Shown: positions 42,133-51,580, numbered from the stretch's first letter. The stretch: 64,000 nucleotides of DNA from Succinatimonas hippei (GCA_004557545.1 SFGV01000002.1:1-64000); one strand, 5' to 3'. The notes: generated by a model from the sequence alone, not told the origin. Numbers and translations are program-made.

Positions 42133-43452
42133 ATGGAAAACGCTCGTGATGTAGCAAAACAAACGATGGCACTGGTTTTGGCTGGTGGCAGAGGTAGCAG
42201 ACTTAAAATGCTCACCGACAACCGCGCCAAGCCTGCGGTATATTTCGGCGGCAAATACAGGATCATCGATTTCGCCCTCTCAAACTGCGTTAACTCAGGG
42301 ATCATGCGCATAGGCGTGGTTACCCAGTACAAGTCGCATTCATTACTGCGTCATCTGCAGTCAGGGTGGTCATTCCTGCGCAACCAGTTCAATGAGTTTA
42401 TCGATCTGCTTCCGGCTCAGCAGCGTGTTGATGAGGAGCACTGGTATCAGGGCACGGCCGACGCTGTATATCAGAACATCGATATCATCAAGGATCACAG
42501 ACCAAAATATGTTCTCATTCTGGCAGGCGATCACATCTACAAGATGGATTACTCAGCCCTTGTAATGGATCATATCCGCATGGGATCACCCGTAACGGTC
42601 GCGTGCATCCCGGTACCCAGGTCACAGGCCAGCGCGCTTGGCGTTATGGAGGTAAACGATGACAACCTCATAACCAAGTTCGTCGAAAAGCCCAAGGATC
42701 CTCCGGCGATGCCTGGCAATCCCAATATGTCCCTGGCCTCAATGGGAATTTATGTATTTGACGCCGATTTCCTGTATAAGGTGCTGGACCGTGACGCGGC
42801 TACCGCCGGATCGCACAGGGATTTTGGCATGGACATCATCCCCTCCATGGTAAGGGATCATCTGGCTCATGCCCATGATTTCTCAAAGAGCTGCATCAGA
42901 AACCGCGGAAACAAGAGCATAGTTTACTGGCGTGATGTCGGAACCATTGACGCGTACTGGGAAGCCAATATGGATATCGCATCAGTACAGCCTCAGCTGG
43001 ATGTTTATGACAGCAACTGGCCTATCTGGACCAATCAGGTCCAGCAGCCGCCGGCAAAGTTCGTGCAGGATATCAACGGCACATCCTCCATTGTGAGAAA
43101 CTCAACCTGCTCGGCAGGATGCATTATCTCCGGATCTTCAATCAACCAGTCGGTGCTTTTCACTTCAATAAGACTGCATTCAAACTGCTTTATCAGCGAG
43201 TCGGTGATCCTGCCATTCTGCATCATCCACCGCGGCTGCAGGCTTACCAAGGTAATTTTGGATCGCGGCGTTGAAGTTCCCCGCGGACTTATCATCGGTG
43301 AGAACGCCGAGCTTGACTCCAGGCGTTTCTACCGTTCAGAAGGCGGCGTTACTCTGGTTACCCGCAAGATGATGGAGAATCTGCGCAAGAGTGAGCCTGA
43401 GGTATTCGCGGACTTTGACAATTACCGCGCGCCTTATATACCTTCGTACTGA
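42133..43452 (+). CDS. glgC: Glucose-1-phosphate adenylyltransferase
   Basis: A 439-residue ADP-glucose pyrophosphorylase, the committed step of bacterial glycogen synthesis. The nucleotidyltransferase domain has LAGGRGSRL (residues 16-24), KPAVYFGGKYRIID, FVEKPKDPP and YWRDVGTIDAYW; a left-handed beta-helix C-domain follows. GGGAG is about nine bases before ATG 42133; a GTG at 42124 is too close to it. No glycogen synthase or branching gene adjoins. With glgP it shows that the organism stores glycogen. Confidence 0.95.
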   Translation: MENARDVAKQTMALVLAGGRGSRLKMLTDNRAKPAVYFGGKYRIIDFALSNCVNSGIMRIGVVTQYKSHSLLRHLQSGWSFLRNQFNEFIDLLPAQQRVDEEHWYQGTADAVYQNIDIIKDHRPKYVLILAGDHIYKMDYSALVMDHIRMGSPVTVACIPVPRSQASALGVMEVNDDNLITKFVEKPKDPPAMPGNPNMSLASMGIYVFDADFLYKVLDRDAATAGSHRDFGMDIIPSMVRDHLAHAHDFSKSCIRNRGNKSIVYWRDVGTIDAYWEANMDIASVQPQLDVYDSNWPIWTNQVQQPPAKFVQDINGTSSIVRNSTCSAGCIISGSSINQSVLFTSIRLHSNCFISESVILPFCIIHRGCRLTKVILDRGVEVPRGLIIGENAELDSRRFYRSEGGVTLVTRKMMENLRKSEPEVFADFDNYRAPYIPSY

Positions 43453-43470
43453 TAAAAAATAGAAAAAACT

Positions 43471-43495
43471 GCCGGCCTCTGGCCGGCTTTTTTTT
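43471..43495 (+). terminator. Terminator of glgC
   Basis: GCCGGCC/GGCCGGC with a TCT loop followed by eight T. Strong. Confidence 0.95.
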
Positions 43496-43642
43496 GCGGA
43501 TAAATTCAAAAGACAGACCAGCTGCAGCAGAGCATGCGGGGTATTTGAGGCGTTGAAAACTCGGACGGCAGGGCGAAAATAGGCTCAAAAGCATGACAGG
43601 AGCATCAGCCTTGGGTCAAAATCAGCTCTTTTGGCGCTTCTC

Positions 43643-43651
43643 TGGTAGAAT
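43643..43651 (+). promoter_or_regulatory. Extended -10 ahead of the acyltransferase gene
   Basis: TGGTAGAAT fits the extended -10 pattern (TGnTANAAT) about 88 bases before the gene; no good -35 is visible. Confidence 0.4.
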
Positions 43652-43738
43652 TTACGCAACTTTTCAGGCATTCAGACCGGTTCTTTAAACAGGATCGGAA
43701 AATTTCGAAAGACAGACGAATAGAGTCGGTATTTAATC

Positions 43739-44896
43739 ATGGTTGATACTAGATCAGCGGGCAATCCGGTTACGAGCGATGATCCGGTGTTTGACGACAT
43801 CAGACCCTGCCGTGACAGCGAGGTGCGTCAGGAACTGCTTAAAATCGTCAATGACAGGACGGTTATAGACAGCATTCTGAGGTTCCGTCATCCTGTGCTG
43901 GCAAAGCGCTTCGGGTTCCTGTTCGCGCCTTTTGTAAAGAGTTACCTTTCGCGTTTGGTGTCATCGATAAATACAATAGATGATTTTCAAAAACGCGTTG
44001 CCGATTTTATGGGACAGGTCTCAAGGACCACCACAGACGGCGTAACGTATGAGGGTTTTGATGATCTTGAGAAAGGCAAGGGGTATCTCTTCATATCAAA
44101 TCACCGCGATATTTCACTTGATCCGGCGTTTATTGACATGGCGCTGTATCTTCACGGGCTGGATACGGTAAGGATCGCGATAGGTGACAACCTGCTCAGG
44201 ATCCCGGCGGCGACATCGCTTATGCGTCTTAACAAGAGCTTTCTGGTCAAACGCTCGCTAAAATCCCCCCGCGAGAAACTGGTGGCGTTTACCAAGCTCT
44301 CAGAATACATTGGACTTTCAGTCTCCGAGGGGCATTCGGTATGGATAGCCCAGCGTGAGGGAAGAGCCAAGGACGGAGATGACCGGACTGAAAGCGCGGT
44401 GCTTAAAATGATTGGACTGAACGGCCGCAAGCAGCGCAAGAGCTTTAAGGACTATATGACATCGCTCAATATAGTGCCAGTCGCCCTCTCTTATGAATAC
44501 GATCCCAATGACGAGGCCAAGGCGCGCGAGCTTTATGAACGCGAGAAAAACGGCGGGGAGTATCATAAGGAAGCCTTTGAGGACATAGATACCATTACCC
44601 GCGGGATCCGCGGATACAAGGGCAGAGTCTGTGTCAGGGCGGGAAAGCCCATCACCGGCGGTTTTGAGGACGCGGATGAGCTCGCGCAGATAATCGATAC
44701 TTTTGTGTGGCGCAATTACGAGATTTTCCCGAGCGCGGAAGCCGCTGCGGGAGTAGAGAGCTCTCAGAAACAGAAGGTATCGGAGTTCGAAAACCGGCTT
44801 GAACAGTATCCTCAGGAGCTTCGCGACAGAGTGAGACACATGTACGCGATGCCTTACAAAAACCGTATGAATTCACTAAAAGAGGCTGATGACTGA
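43739..44896 (+). CDS. Glycerolipid acyltransferase (LPLAT/PlsC-like)
   Basis: A 385-residue member of the lysophospholipid acyltransferase superfamily. The catalytic block is FISNHRDISLD (His122, Asp128). The His-Asp spacing is HX5D rather than the HX4D of PlsB and PlsC, which I recall also for a subgroup annotated as 1-acyl-glycerol-3-phosphate acyltransferases. Further blocks are LNKSFLVKRS and IAQREGRAKDG. No membrane segment is obvious, so it is probably a peripheral membrane enzyme. It overlaps the next gene by one base. The Shine-Dalgarno is weak. Confidence 0.75.
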   Translation: MVDTRSAGNPVTSDDPVFDDIRPCRDSEVRQELLKIVNDRTVIDSILRFRHPVLAKRFGFLFAPFVKSYLSRLVSSINTIDDFQKRVADFMGQVSRTTTDGVTYEGFDDLEKGKGYLFISNHRDISLDPAFIDMALYLHGLDTVRIAIGDNLLRIPAATSLMRLNKSFLVKRSLKSPREKLVAFTKLSEYIGLSVSEGHSVWIAQREGRAKDGDDRTESAVLKMIGLNGRKQRKSFKDYMTSLNIVPVALSYEYDPNDEAKARELYEREKNGGEYHKEAFEDIDTITRGIRGYKGRVCVRAGKPITGGFEDADELAQIIDTFVWRNYEIFPSAEAAAGVESSQKQKVSEFENRLEQYPQELRDRVRHMYAMPYKNRMNSLKEADD

Positions 44897-45477
44897 TGCA
44901 GAGGCATTCGTTCATGGCTAGACTGTCCGTTCGTAACGAGGATGGAAGCGTAAGCGTACTCAGGCTTATCTGTCTTGTGGTGCTGGCGCTGTGCATGCTC
45001 TCATATGGCATTACACTTTTCGCTCGTGATGATGACAAAGGCCTCGCTCAGAGTAACAGCGTATCTGAAAGAGAAAGTGAGGTCTCAGCCGCAGTTAAGG
45101 ATACTGATGATGATCCTGATGCTGGCACTGTTCGCGCGATCGCTTTTCGCGAGCTTGACGAGGCTGACGAGTATTACCGCCAGTGCGGAACCGTAAATGA
45201 GGGCTTCGTCGGCTGTGACTGGAAATTCTCCCCTTCAGTCTCTAAGTATTATGAGGGAAAGAGCGTGGCCGCCGATGACGGATTTGCCATCACTCTTAGC
45301 GCGAAGCCCGGGAACCCCGATCGCGGCAGATGCGCCCTGCTTGAGGTAACATCAGGCGGTGACCATACCTCTCTTGATGAGCATGGCAGGGTCTCGGAGT
45401 GCTTCCCCAGAGAAAAACCGCAGGTAGCGAGCAACTCTACAGCCCAGTCTGCGAGTGAAACCAATAATAACGGCTAG
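44896..45477 (+). CDS. Single-span secreted protein with pilin-like C-terminal domain
   Basis: A 193-residue protein with one N-terminal membrane segment (about 23-42) and an acidic linker. The C-terminal domain (about 92-175) has the spacing of a type IV pilin or pseudopilin D-region: YYRQCG, YYEGKS, FAITLSAKPG, RGRCALLEVTSGGDHTS and ECF. The N-terminus lacks the usual G-FTLIE cleavage motif, so it is not a standard prepilin. The tail is Ser/Asn-rich. Its ATG overlaps the acyltransferase stop (TGATG). The pilin resemblance is by eye and tentative. Confidence 0.6.
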   Translation: MQRHSFMARLSVRNEDGSVSVLRLICLVVLALCMLSYGITLFARDDDKGLAQSNSVSERESEVSAAVKDTDDDPDAGTVRAIAFRELDEADEYYRQCGTVNEGFVGCDWKFSPSVSKYYEGKSVAADDGFAITLSAKPGNPDRGRCALLEVTSGGDHTSLDEHGRVSECFPREKPQVASNSTAQSASETNNNG

Positions 45478-45505
45478 TTTTTTACTACTGACAGGAACAC
45501 AGTTT

Positions 45506-46171
45506 ATGAAGATTTCGCGCAACACCGTAGCCACCGTAGCTTTCACCGTAACCGATGAAAGCGGCAAAGTGGTAGGACGCACCCAGCCTGATGAGCCGGT
45601 AACCGCTTTAATCGGTTACCACTTTCTGGTACCCGGGCTTGAAAAGGCCCTTGACGGTCATGAGCCGGGCGACTCATTCTCAGTTACTCTTACTCCCAGG
45701 GATTCATACGGCGAGTTTGACGAGACCCTGGTGCAGGAAATCGACCGCAGGATGTTCGGCGATTTCCCCATCGCCGTAGGCAATGTTTTTGAGGCTGATT
45801 CAAACAGCGGCCCCGTCGCCGTGGTCATAAAGGAGATCAAAGACAAGACTGTGGTGGTGGACGGCAATCATCCGCTTGCCGGCAAAACCTTAAACTTCCT
45901 GGTTGAGGTAAAGGATGTGCGTGAGGCAACAGAGGAAGAGAAAAAGCACGGTCACGCGCACCCTGACGGTAAATGCCCGAGCGAGGAGCATGAGCATGGT
46001 CACTGCTGCTGTGGCCACCATCATGACGATGATCATGAATGCTGTCATCATCACCACGATGAGGAAGATCATGAGTGTTGCCATCACCACCATGATCATG
46101 ATGAGGGTGAATGCCACTGCCATCATCACGATGATGAAGACCAATGTCAGTGCCACGGCGATAAGCAGTAA
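45506..46171 (+). CDS. slyD: FKBP-type peptidyl-prolyl isomerase SlyD with metal-binding tail
   Basis: A 221-residue SlyD: FKBP domain split by the insert-in-flap chaperone domain (YHFLVPGLEKALDGHEPGD, YGEFDETLV, GNHPLAGK). The tail from about 158 is extremely His/Asp/Glu/Cys-rich and contains two copies of DHECCHHHH. SlyD folds proteins and donates nickel to hydrogenase maturation. The tail is longer than I recall for the enteric protein. Start is ATG 45506, AGGA ten bases upstream; the in-frame ATG at 45455 lies in the previous gene. Confidence 0.93.
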   Translation: MKISRNTVATVAFTVTDESGKVVGRTQPDEPVTALIGYHFLVPGLEKALDGHEPGDSFSVTLTPRDSYGEFDETLVQEIDRRMFGDFPIAVGNVFEADSNSGPVAVVIKEIKDKTVVVDGNHPLAGKTLNFLVEVKDVREATEEEKKHGHAHPDGKCPSEEHEHGHCCCGHHHDDDHECCHHHHDEEDHECCHHHHDHDEGECHCHHHDDEDQCQCHGDKQ

Positions 46172-46177
46172 TTATTA

Positions 46178-46235
46178 AGCGCGGCAAAACCGCGCTCTGA
46201 CCCGGGCAGGAATACCTGTCCGGGCTTGTTTTCTT
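46178..46235 (+). terminator. Tandem stem-loops after slyD
   Basis: AGCGCGG/CCGCGCT (46178-46196) and CCCGGGCAGG/CCTGTCCGGG (46201-46224), the second followed by CTTGTTTTCTT. Together they probably terminate slyD just ahead of thiI. Confidence 0.65.
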
Positions 46236-46249
46236 ACAGGGCTTTATTT

Positions 46250-47704
46250 ATGAAATTCATACTCCGCCTTTTCCCTGAGATCTCAATCAAAAGCCGTCCG
46301 GTTCGTACCAGGCTTATCCGTCAGGTAAGGCAGAACCTAACAAACGCGTGCGCCGCGCACGGAATAAAGGTGCTGGCAGATGCCCAGTGGGACAAGGTGG
46401 TCGCCGACTTTGACGAGAGTACCGACAGGAATACCGCGATCCGCGAGCTCTCACGCGTTCCCGGGATCCATTCCTTCATGGAGGTAAAGCAGTATGATTT
46501 CACCACGCTTGATGATCTCTACGAGGCCATTAAAGCGCAAAGCGGTCCTAAGATCACCGGTCATACCTTTGCCGTGAGGGTGCGCCGCCGCGGTCAGCAT
46601 GAGTTCAACTCGCAGCAGGCGGAGCGGATCATCGGAGGTAAATTTAAAGCGGAGTTCAACTCAAGAGGCGTGGATCTGGAAAATCCCGAGGTCACCATTC
46701 ATATTGAGATTGAAAGCCAGACCGCCTACGTCACGGGCGAGAGAATTGAAGGTATGGGCGGTTTTCCGGTCGGCACCCAGGGTGAGGTTTTCTCGCTTAT
46801 TTCAGGAGGATATGACTCGGGTGTATCGTCATATCGCGTGATTCACCGCGGATGCCGCGTGAATTATCTCTTCTTCAACATGGGAGGAACCGCTCATGAG
46901 CTAGGGGTAAAGCAGGAGGCGTATTTCATATGGAACCGCTACGCGGCGTCCCACAAGGTACGCTTTGTTACCGTGCCTTTTGAGGAAGTGGTTGGTCAGA
47001 TCCTGGAAAAGGTTCACCACGGAGTGCGCGGAGTGGTGTTAAAGCGCATGATGATGCGGGCAGGCGAGCAGATCTGCAGACGCTACCACGCACAGGCTCT
47101 GGTGACCGGTGAAAGTCTGGGACAGGTTTCATCGCAGACCATAACCAACCTTTCGCATATCGATCAGGCAACCGGCATGCTCATCATCAGACCCCTTGTG
47201 ACCATGGACAAGCAGGATATTATCGATGAGGCTGTCAGGATCGGCACGGCGGGCTTTGCCGAGACCATGCCTGAGTACTGCGGCGTTATATCGGATCATC
47301 CAAATGTCTGCCCCAAACGCGAGTTTGTTGAGGCTGAAGAGGCGAAGATGGCTCAAGGGCTTATCGAACGGGCCATCGAGAAAAGCCGTGCGGTTGATAT
47401 ACACGAAATTCCACAAGACACCGACAGACTCAAGACTGTGGTAGAGGAAGTAAGCGATCTTGGAAGCCGGGACATTGTGATAGATGTCAGAGCGCCTGAT
47501 GACGCGGAGAAGTCACCTGTAGATCCGCGTGGACACGAGCTGATCCTGATGCCGTTTTACCGCGTGGCTAAGGATTTTGAGAAGCTTGACAGGTCAAGAA
47601 CCTACGCGCTGTATTGCGATCAGGGAGTGATGAGCCAGATGCAGGCAAGACAGCTTAAGGAAATGGGCTATCACAACATCAGAGTGTGGCGCCCGAAGAG
47701 CTGA
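46250..47704 (+). CDS. thiI: tRNA 4-thiouridine synthase/thiazole sulfurtransferase ThiI
   Basis: A 484-residue ThiI: N-terminal ferredoxin-like and THUMP domains, PP-loop adenylation motif SGGYDSG, and a C-terminal rhodanese domain. Both functional cysteines fall at the enteric positions: Cys344 (MPEYCGV) and the persulfide-carrying Cys456 (YCDQGVMSQ). It makes s4U8 in tRNA and supplies sulfur for thiamine thiazole. The long form with rhodanese domain is typical of gammaproteobacteria. ACAGGG lies before ATG 46250. Confidence 0.96.
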   Translation: MKFILRLFPEISIKSRPVRTRLIRQVRQNLTNACAAHGIKVLADAQWDKVVADFDESTDRNTAIRELSRVPGIHSFMEVKQYDFTTLDDLYEAIKAQSGPKITGHTFAVRVRRRGQHEFNSQQAERIIGGKFKAEFNSRGVDLENPEVTIHIEIESQTAYVTGERIEGMGGFPVGTQGEVFSLISGGYDSGVSSYRVIHRGCRVNYLFFNMGGTAHELGVKQEAYFIWNRYAASHKVRFVTVPFEEVVGQILEKVHHGVRGVVLKRMMMRAGEQICRRYHAQALVTGESLGQVSSQTITNLSHIDQATGMLIIRPLVTMDKQDIIDEAVRIGTAGFAETMPEYCGVISDHPNVCPKREFVEAEEAKMAQGLIERAIEKSRAVDIHEIPQDTDRLKTVVEEVSDLGSRDIVIDVRAPDDAEKSPVDPRGHELILMPFYRVAKDFEKLDRSRTYALYCDQGVMSQMQARQLKEMGYHNIRVWRPKS

Positions 47705-47709
47705 TCTGA

Positions 47710-47729
47710 CACCGCCTTTTCAGGCGGTG
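47710..47729. terminator. Stem-loop between convergent thiI and yajL
   Basis: CACCGCCT/AGGCGGTG with a TTTC loop. It lacks a U-run on either strand, so termination strength is doubtful. Confidence 0.45.
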
Positions 47730-47754
47730 AGTATAAATGCCGCGGCGGACAGCC

Positions 47755-48318
47755 TCAGTTTTGAGGAGTTAAAAGCATTCCGGCCGCGACCTTCTGGGCG
47801 ATTACAGGTCCTTCCAGAGCCTTTAAGATAGCAATCGCGAATTGCAATGAGAAAGCTGGGCCTTTGCCCGTAATGATAAGGCCGTCCTCTGAGATCTCTA
47901 CGCCGCGCCCCGTGCAGTTGCCGATCCCGTCGGTGCATCCGGGATACCCGGTGGCGCGCTGAGTGGTAATTATCCCGTCATGCGCCAGCACAAAGCCCGG
48001 AGCGGCGCAGATGGCGGCGATAAGTCTGCTGTGATCCTGCTGATCTTTTAGCATCTGACGGAGCTTTTCGCTCTGCTGACAGGCCTGCGCGCCTTTGAGC
48101 CCGCCCGGGATCACAATGACATCGTAACGTTCGGAGCACTGCTCAAGGTTGCGGTCACACAGTACCCTGGTGCCATGCGCCAGCTTGACCTCGGTAGCGC
48201 CGTTGGGCGCGACCGCGGCCTTGGTTATGTTAAGCCCGCCGCGGGAGAGCACATCAGCAACTGCGGTTATTTCAATGTCCTCACTGCCGTTAGCATAGAC
48301 GAGCAAAGCCTGTTTCAT
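47755..48318 (-). CDS. yajL: DJ-1/YajL-family protein
   Basis: A 187-residue member of the DJ-1/PfpI superfamily. The nucleophile elbow AAICAAPG (Cys104) and the GSEDIE acid region are intact. YajL is described as an oxidative-stress chaperone or deglycase-type protein; the exact activity is debated. In enterics yajL lies close to thiI, as here. AGGAG is eight bases before ATG 48318. Confidence 0.9.
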   Translation of the reverse strand: MKQALLVYANGSEDIEITAVADVLSRGGLNITKAAVAPNGATEVKLAHGTRVLCDRNLEQCSERYDVIVIPGGLKGAQACQQSEKLRQMLKDQQDHSRLIAAICAAPGFVLAHDGIITTQRATGYPGCTDGIGNCTGRGVEISEDGLIITGKGPAFSLQFAIAILKALEGPVIAQKVAAGMLLTPQN

Positions 48319-48350
48319 CCAAAACTCCTGCAAAAATAACAGTTTTTTAT

Positions 48351-48387
48351 ATGAAAACGCGGCAGCCTCAGACTGAGGTCTTGCCGC
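48351..48387 (-). terminator. Terminator of lolCDE
   Basis: On the minus strand GCGGCA/TGCCGC encloses CCTCA/TGAGG, with GTTTTC after the stem (stem 48387-48359). Confidence 0.7.
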
Positions 48388-48447
48388 TTTGATGCAGATT
48401 ATAGGCAGGATGAAACGGGTTCTCAATTAAAAAAAGAACCGGTTTTT

Positions 48448-49677
48448 TCATACATTGAGCTCGCGCGCGGGTTCTATGCCTGAGGCGCGTACGGCGGGGA
48501 AGAGCGAGGCCAGAACGCTCATAAAAAGAGCCGTAACTGTGACGAGCAGCACATCGCCAGGCACAAGCGCCGATGGTATGAAATCTATGAAATAGACATC
48601 AGGATTTAAAAATTTCATATGAAAGACCGTTTCGATGCCTTTCATGATGGGAGTGAGAAAACAGGACACCGCGCAGCCTGTGACAGCGCCGGTCAGAGTA
48701 CCTCTGGCGCCCTGCAGGAATCCCATCAGGGTAAATAGTCTTACCACCGAGGATCTGGTCGCGCCCATGGTGCGCAATATGGCGATTTCGCGGCTTTTTT
48801 CGGATACTGACATCAGAAGATTGGCGATGATGTTAAAGCAGGCCACGGCCATAACCAGGATCATCGCAAGGTACATGACGCCGCGGACTAACTGGATATC
48901 GTTGTAAAGCTTGCCCTCCGTTTCCATCCAGGTCTGCAGCGAGGCGCGCTCGCCAAGTCTCATCGCTGCAAAATAAAGCTGATCAGGCGCTTTTAAAAGA
49001 TCCCTGCATCCGAGCATGATGAGGTTTGGAGCCTTAAGTCCAGCGGATTTTACCGCGTCATCAAGTCTCATGAACGCCAGCATGCCGTCCATCTGCCCGC
49101 CTACGCTGAAGGTTCCCGCGACTTTTACATCCTCCGCCCCGTCATTACCGAGCGCGCCATCGGATGAGGACATGACCGTGACAAGGTCACCCTCACTGAC
49201 ACCAAGGGTTTTGGCGGCTGATTTGCCGATCACTATTGAGGGGTGATTGTCAGAGTCCTTTTGCGGTATGGTCTTAAGCGTTGAAAAACGCGCCATGGCT
49301 CTGGCGGCGCGGGATTCTTCCTGTATCCCGGTTATCTTTACGGGAGCGAAATTCCCATTGGCGCTTAGGATCACATCGCGGCTTACGGCAGGCTCGGCAT
49401 AGGTTATGGAAGGATCCTGCCTTAGTAATTTCAGATCCTCGTCAAGGCGAGAAAAACCACCTGGAGCTGAGGTAAGCGTACCGGCTGGGATCACCGCGAG
49501 AACCCGGTTCTCAAGCTCACGCTCAAAACCGTTCATCGCGGAAAGCCCTATGATGAGCGCGGCTACCCCCAGAGTTATCCCTGCAGATGACGCGAAAGAC
49601 ATAAAACGGGCAAGCGGACCGTAGCGGCGCGATCTGGTAAGGCGCCAGGCAAGTCTCAGACTAATAAACTCAGTCAT
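48448..49677 (-). CDS. lolE: Lipoprotein-releasing permease subunit LolE
   Basis: A 409-residue inner-membrane protein with one N-terminal and three C-terminal membrane segments and a large periplasmic domain. It matches LolE closely: GLSAMNGFERELENRVLAV in part, DIQLVRGVMYLAM, VYFIDFIPS and the final ASLFPAVRAS. With LolC and two LolD it extracts outer-membrane lipoproteins for LolA. It overlaps lolD by eight bases. Confidence 0.93.
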   Translation of the reverse strand: MTEFISLRLAWRLTRSRRYGPLARFMSFASSAGITLGVAALIIGLSAMNGFERELENRVLAVIPAGTLTSAPGGFSRLDEDLKLLRQDPSITYAEPAVSRDVILSANGNFAPVKITGIQEESRAARAMARFSTLKTIPQKDSDNHPSIVIGKSAAKTLGVSEGDLVTVMSSSDGALGNDGAEDVKVAGTFSVGGQMDGMLAFMRLDDAVKSAGLKAPNLIMLGCRDLLKAPDQLYFAAMRLGERASLQTWMETEGKLYNDIQLVRGVMYLAMILVMAVACFNIIANLLMSVSEKSREIAILRTMGATRSSVVRLFTLMGFLQGARGTLTGAVTGCAVSCFLTPIMKGIETVFHMKFLNPDVYFIDFIPSALVPGDVLLVTVTALFMSVLASLFPAVRASGIEPARELNV

Positions 49678-50350
49678 CTGATATAACTCCGTCGCTTATG
49701 GTCAGGATCCTGTCACAGCGCCCGGCCAGAAGATTGTCATGAGTAACCATGATAATTGACGTGCCGTCTTTCTTCGCGAGGCTTGTGAAAAGCTCAAAAA
49801 CCGCGTTGGCGTTTCTGGCGTCAAGGTTGCCGGTGGGCTCGTCAGCCAGTATCAGCGACGGGCGGGGGCAGAGAGCTCTTGCTATAGCAGCGCGCTGGCG
49901 CTCGCCGCCGGACATTTCAGAGGGCCGGCTGTTTATCCTCTCATCAAGGCCCACCAGACTTAAATACTCAAGGGCGCGCGCTCGCGCGTCTTTTAACGTA
50001 ACTCCCGCGATCAGAAGCGGCATCATCACGTTCTCAAGCGCGCTGAAGTCAGCTAAAAGGTGGTGGAACTGGTAAACAAATCCCAGGTTTTTTGACCTGA
50101 AAGCGGCTTTCTGTCTGTCGCCTAAGCCCGTAAGTTCACTGCCGCGGAACTTCACGCTGCCGCTGTCCGGGCTGTCCAGTGTGCCCAGTATGTGCAAAAG
50201 CGTGCTCTTCCCTGAGCCTGACCTTCCGATGATTGCGGTAGTGCTTCCTGAGTAGGCAGTCAGGCTTACTCCGCGCAGAACCCTGGTTGAAACGCTGCCC
50301 TCGCGGTAGGTTTTGGTGAGGTCTCTGGCCTCAAGTATGATGTCATTCAT
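49670..50350 (-). CDS. lolD: Lipoprotein-releasing ATPase LolD
   Basis: A 226-residue ABC ATPase: Walker A GRSGSGKS, Q-loop YQFHHLL, signature MSGGERQR, Walker B LILADEPTGNLD and H-loop VTHD. The YQFHHLL segment after the Q-loop is characteristic of LolD. It lies between lolC and lolE, six bases after lolC. Confidence 0.95.
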   Translation of the reverse strand: MNDIILEARDLTKTYREGSVSTRVLRGVSLTAYSGSTTAIIGRSGSGKSTLLHILGTLDSPDSGSVKFRGSELTGLGDRQKAAFRSKNLGFVYQFHHLLADFSALENVMMPLLIAGVTLKDARARALEYLSLVGLDERINSRPSEMSGGERQRAAIARALCPRPSLILADEPTGNLDARNANAVFELFTSLAKKDGTSIIMVTHDNLLAGRCDRILTISDGVISDD

Positions 50351-50356
50351 AAATTG

Positions 50357-51544
50357 TCACTCTGAAGCAAGGTTTTTTACAGGATCCGCTGACGCGGCCT
50401 TAAGCGCCGGGTATAGCGTACAGATCACGCAAAGCGAGATTGACAGAACCACGATTGTAATAACCGTAAGCGGGTTTACAACGACCTCAAGCGTGCGTCC
50501 TGATGGTACTCCCAGAAGGTAGAGCAGGGGACCGCAATGCTCTGAAAGCAGGATCCCTGAAATAACTCCGGTCGCGCAGCCGGCGCAACCTAAAAGCAGA
50601 CCTTCAGAGGTAAACATTCCTACAACGCCCGAGGAACGCATGCCCATGGTTTTTAAAACCGCTATCTCGCGGATCCGCGCGCTTACCGTCATGGCTAGCG
50701 CCGAGAGAATATTGAAAGCGGCGGCTATCACGATGAGAAAGAGCATTACCATCATGGAAAGTCTTTCCATCGCGACCGAGCGGAAGAATTCTCCCTGACT
50801 TTCTTTCCAGTCATCGTATTTGATCCCCATGGCGTCAAGTTCCTTTTCAACCTTATCGGCGTTAAAAGGGGAGTCGAGCCACAATCTTACGTGAAACTGA
50901 TCCTCGGGGATGCGCAAAAGCCTTCTCGCGTCATCAAGGCTGGCAACCGCGTCGACCACGCCGTTTGTGTGCAATGATGGCAGATATCCCTCAAGGGTAA
51001 AGGAGCGGCGAACCGGAGTAAGACCGGCGACTGTATAGCGCGCGTTGATGGTCGAGGTGAGCATAACCCTGTCGCCGCTTTCAAGTCCGAAACGGTCATA
51101 AAGCACTCCGCCGGCGTTGAGTCTGAAGGAACCGGCGGGTGGAACTTCGCCAAGGTCAAGCGCGGTGTTTTGGGCTTTGTCGGATAATTTTACAAGCGCC
51201 GGATCATAGCCCATGAGGTTTACAAGTCCCATACCATTTTTTGTCTGAAGCAGCGCCCGCGCGCTTACGAAAGGTCCAGCGGCAAGAACGTGCGGCAGTT
51301 TCAGGAGTTTTTCCTCATTGTCCGGGCTTGTGAGCGCGACTATGTGAGGGGAGCTTCCCAGCAGTGATGAGCTCAGCCTTCCCTGCAGCGACTGCATGAC
51401 CGAGGCTACGGTTATGAGGGCGCATACGCCTATGGCCGTGCCCAGAGTCGCCAGTGCGGCGACGAAACTGGCGAAACGGTGGTTTCTGCCTGAGAAGATG
51501 AAGCGTAAAGCCATGGAGACTTCAAGAGGGTAAAAGAGCTTCAT
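50357..51544 (-). CDS. lolC: Lipoprotein-releasing permease subunit LolC
   Basis: A 395-residue partner of LolE with the same four-segment FtsX/MacB-type fold. The N-terminus MALRFIFSGRNHRFASFVA and the segment MMVMLFLIVIAAAFNILSAL, given here in part as AAAFNILSAL, fit LolC. Separate LolC and LolE proteins, rather than one LolF, are present. AAGGAA precedes ATG 51544; the open frame extends 28 codons further upstream without family similarity. Confidence 0.92.
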   Translation of the reverse strand: MKLFYPLEVSMALRFIFSGRNHRFASFVAALATLGTAIGVCALITVASVMQSLQGRLSSSLLGSSPHIVALTSPDNEEKLLKLPHVLAAGPFVSARALLQTKNGMGLVNLMGYDPALVKLSDKAQNTALDLGEVPPAGSFRLNAGGVLYDRFGLESGDRVMLTSTINARYTVAGLTPVRRSFTLEGYLPSLHTNGVVDAVASLDDARRLLRIPEDQFHVRLWLDSPFNADKVEKELDAMGIKYDDWKESQGEFFRSVAMERLSMMVMLFLIVIAAAFNILSALAMTVSARIREIAVLKTMGMRSSGVVGMFTSEGLLLGCAGCATGVISGILLSEHCGPLLYLLGVPSGRTLEVVVNPLTVITIVVLSISLCVICTLYPALKAASADPVKNLASE

Positions 51545-51580
51545 ATTAAAAATTCCTTTTGATACTGCGCCCATTTTAAC

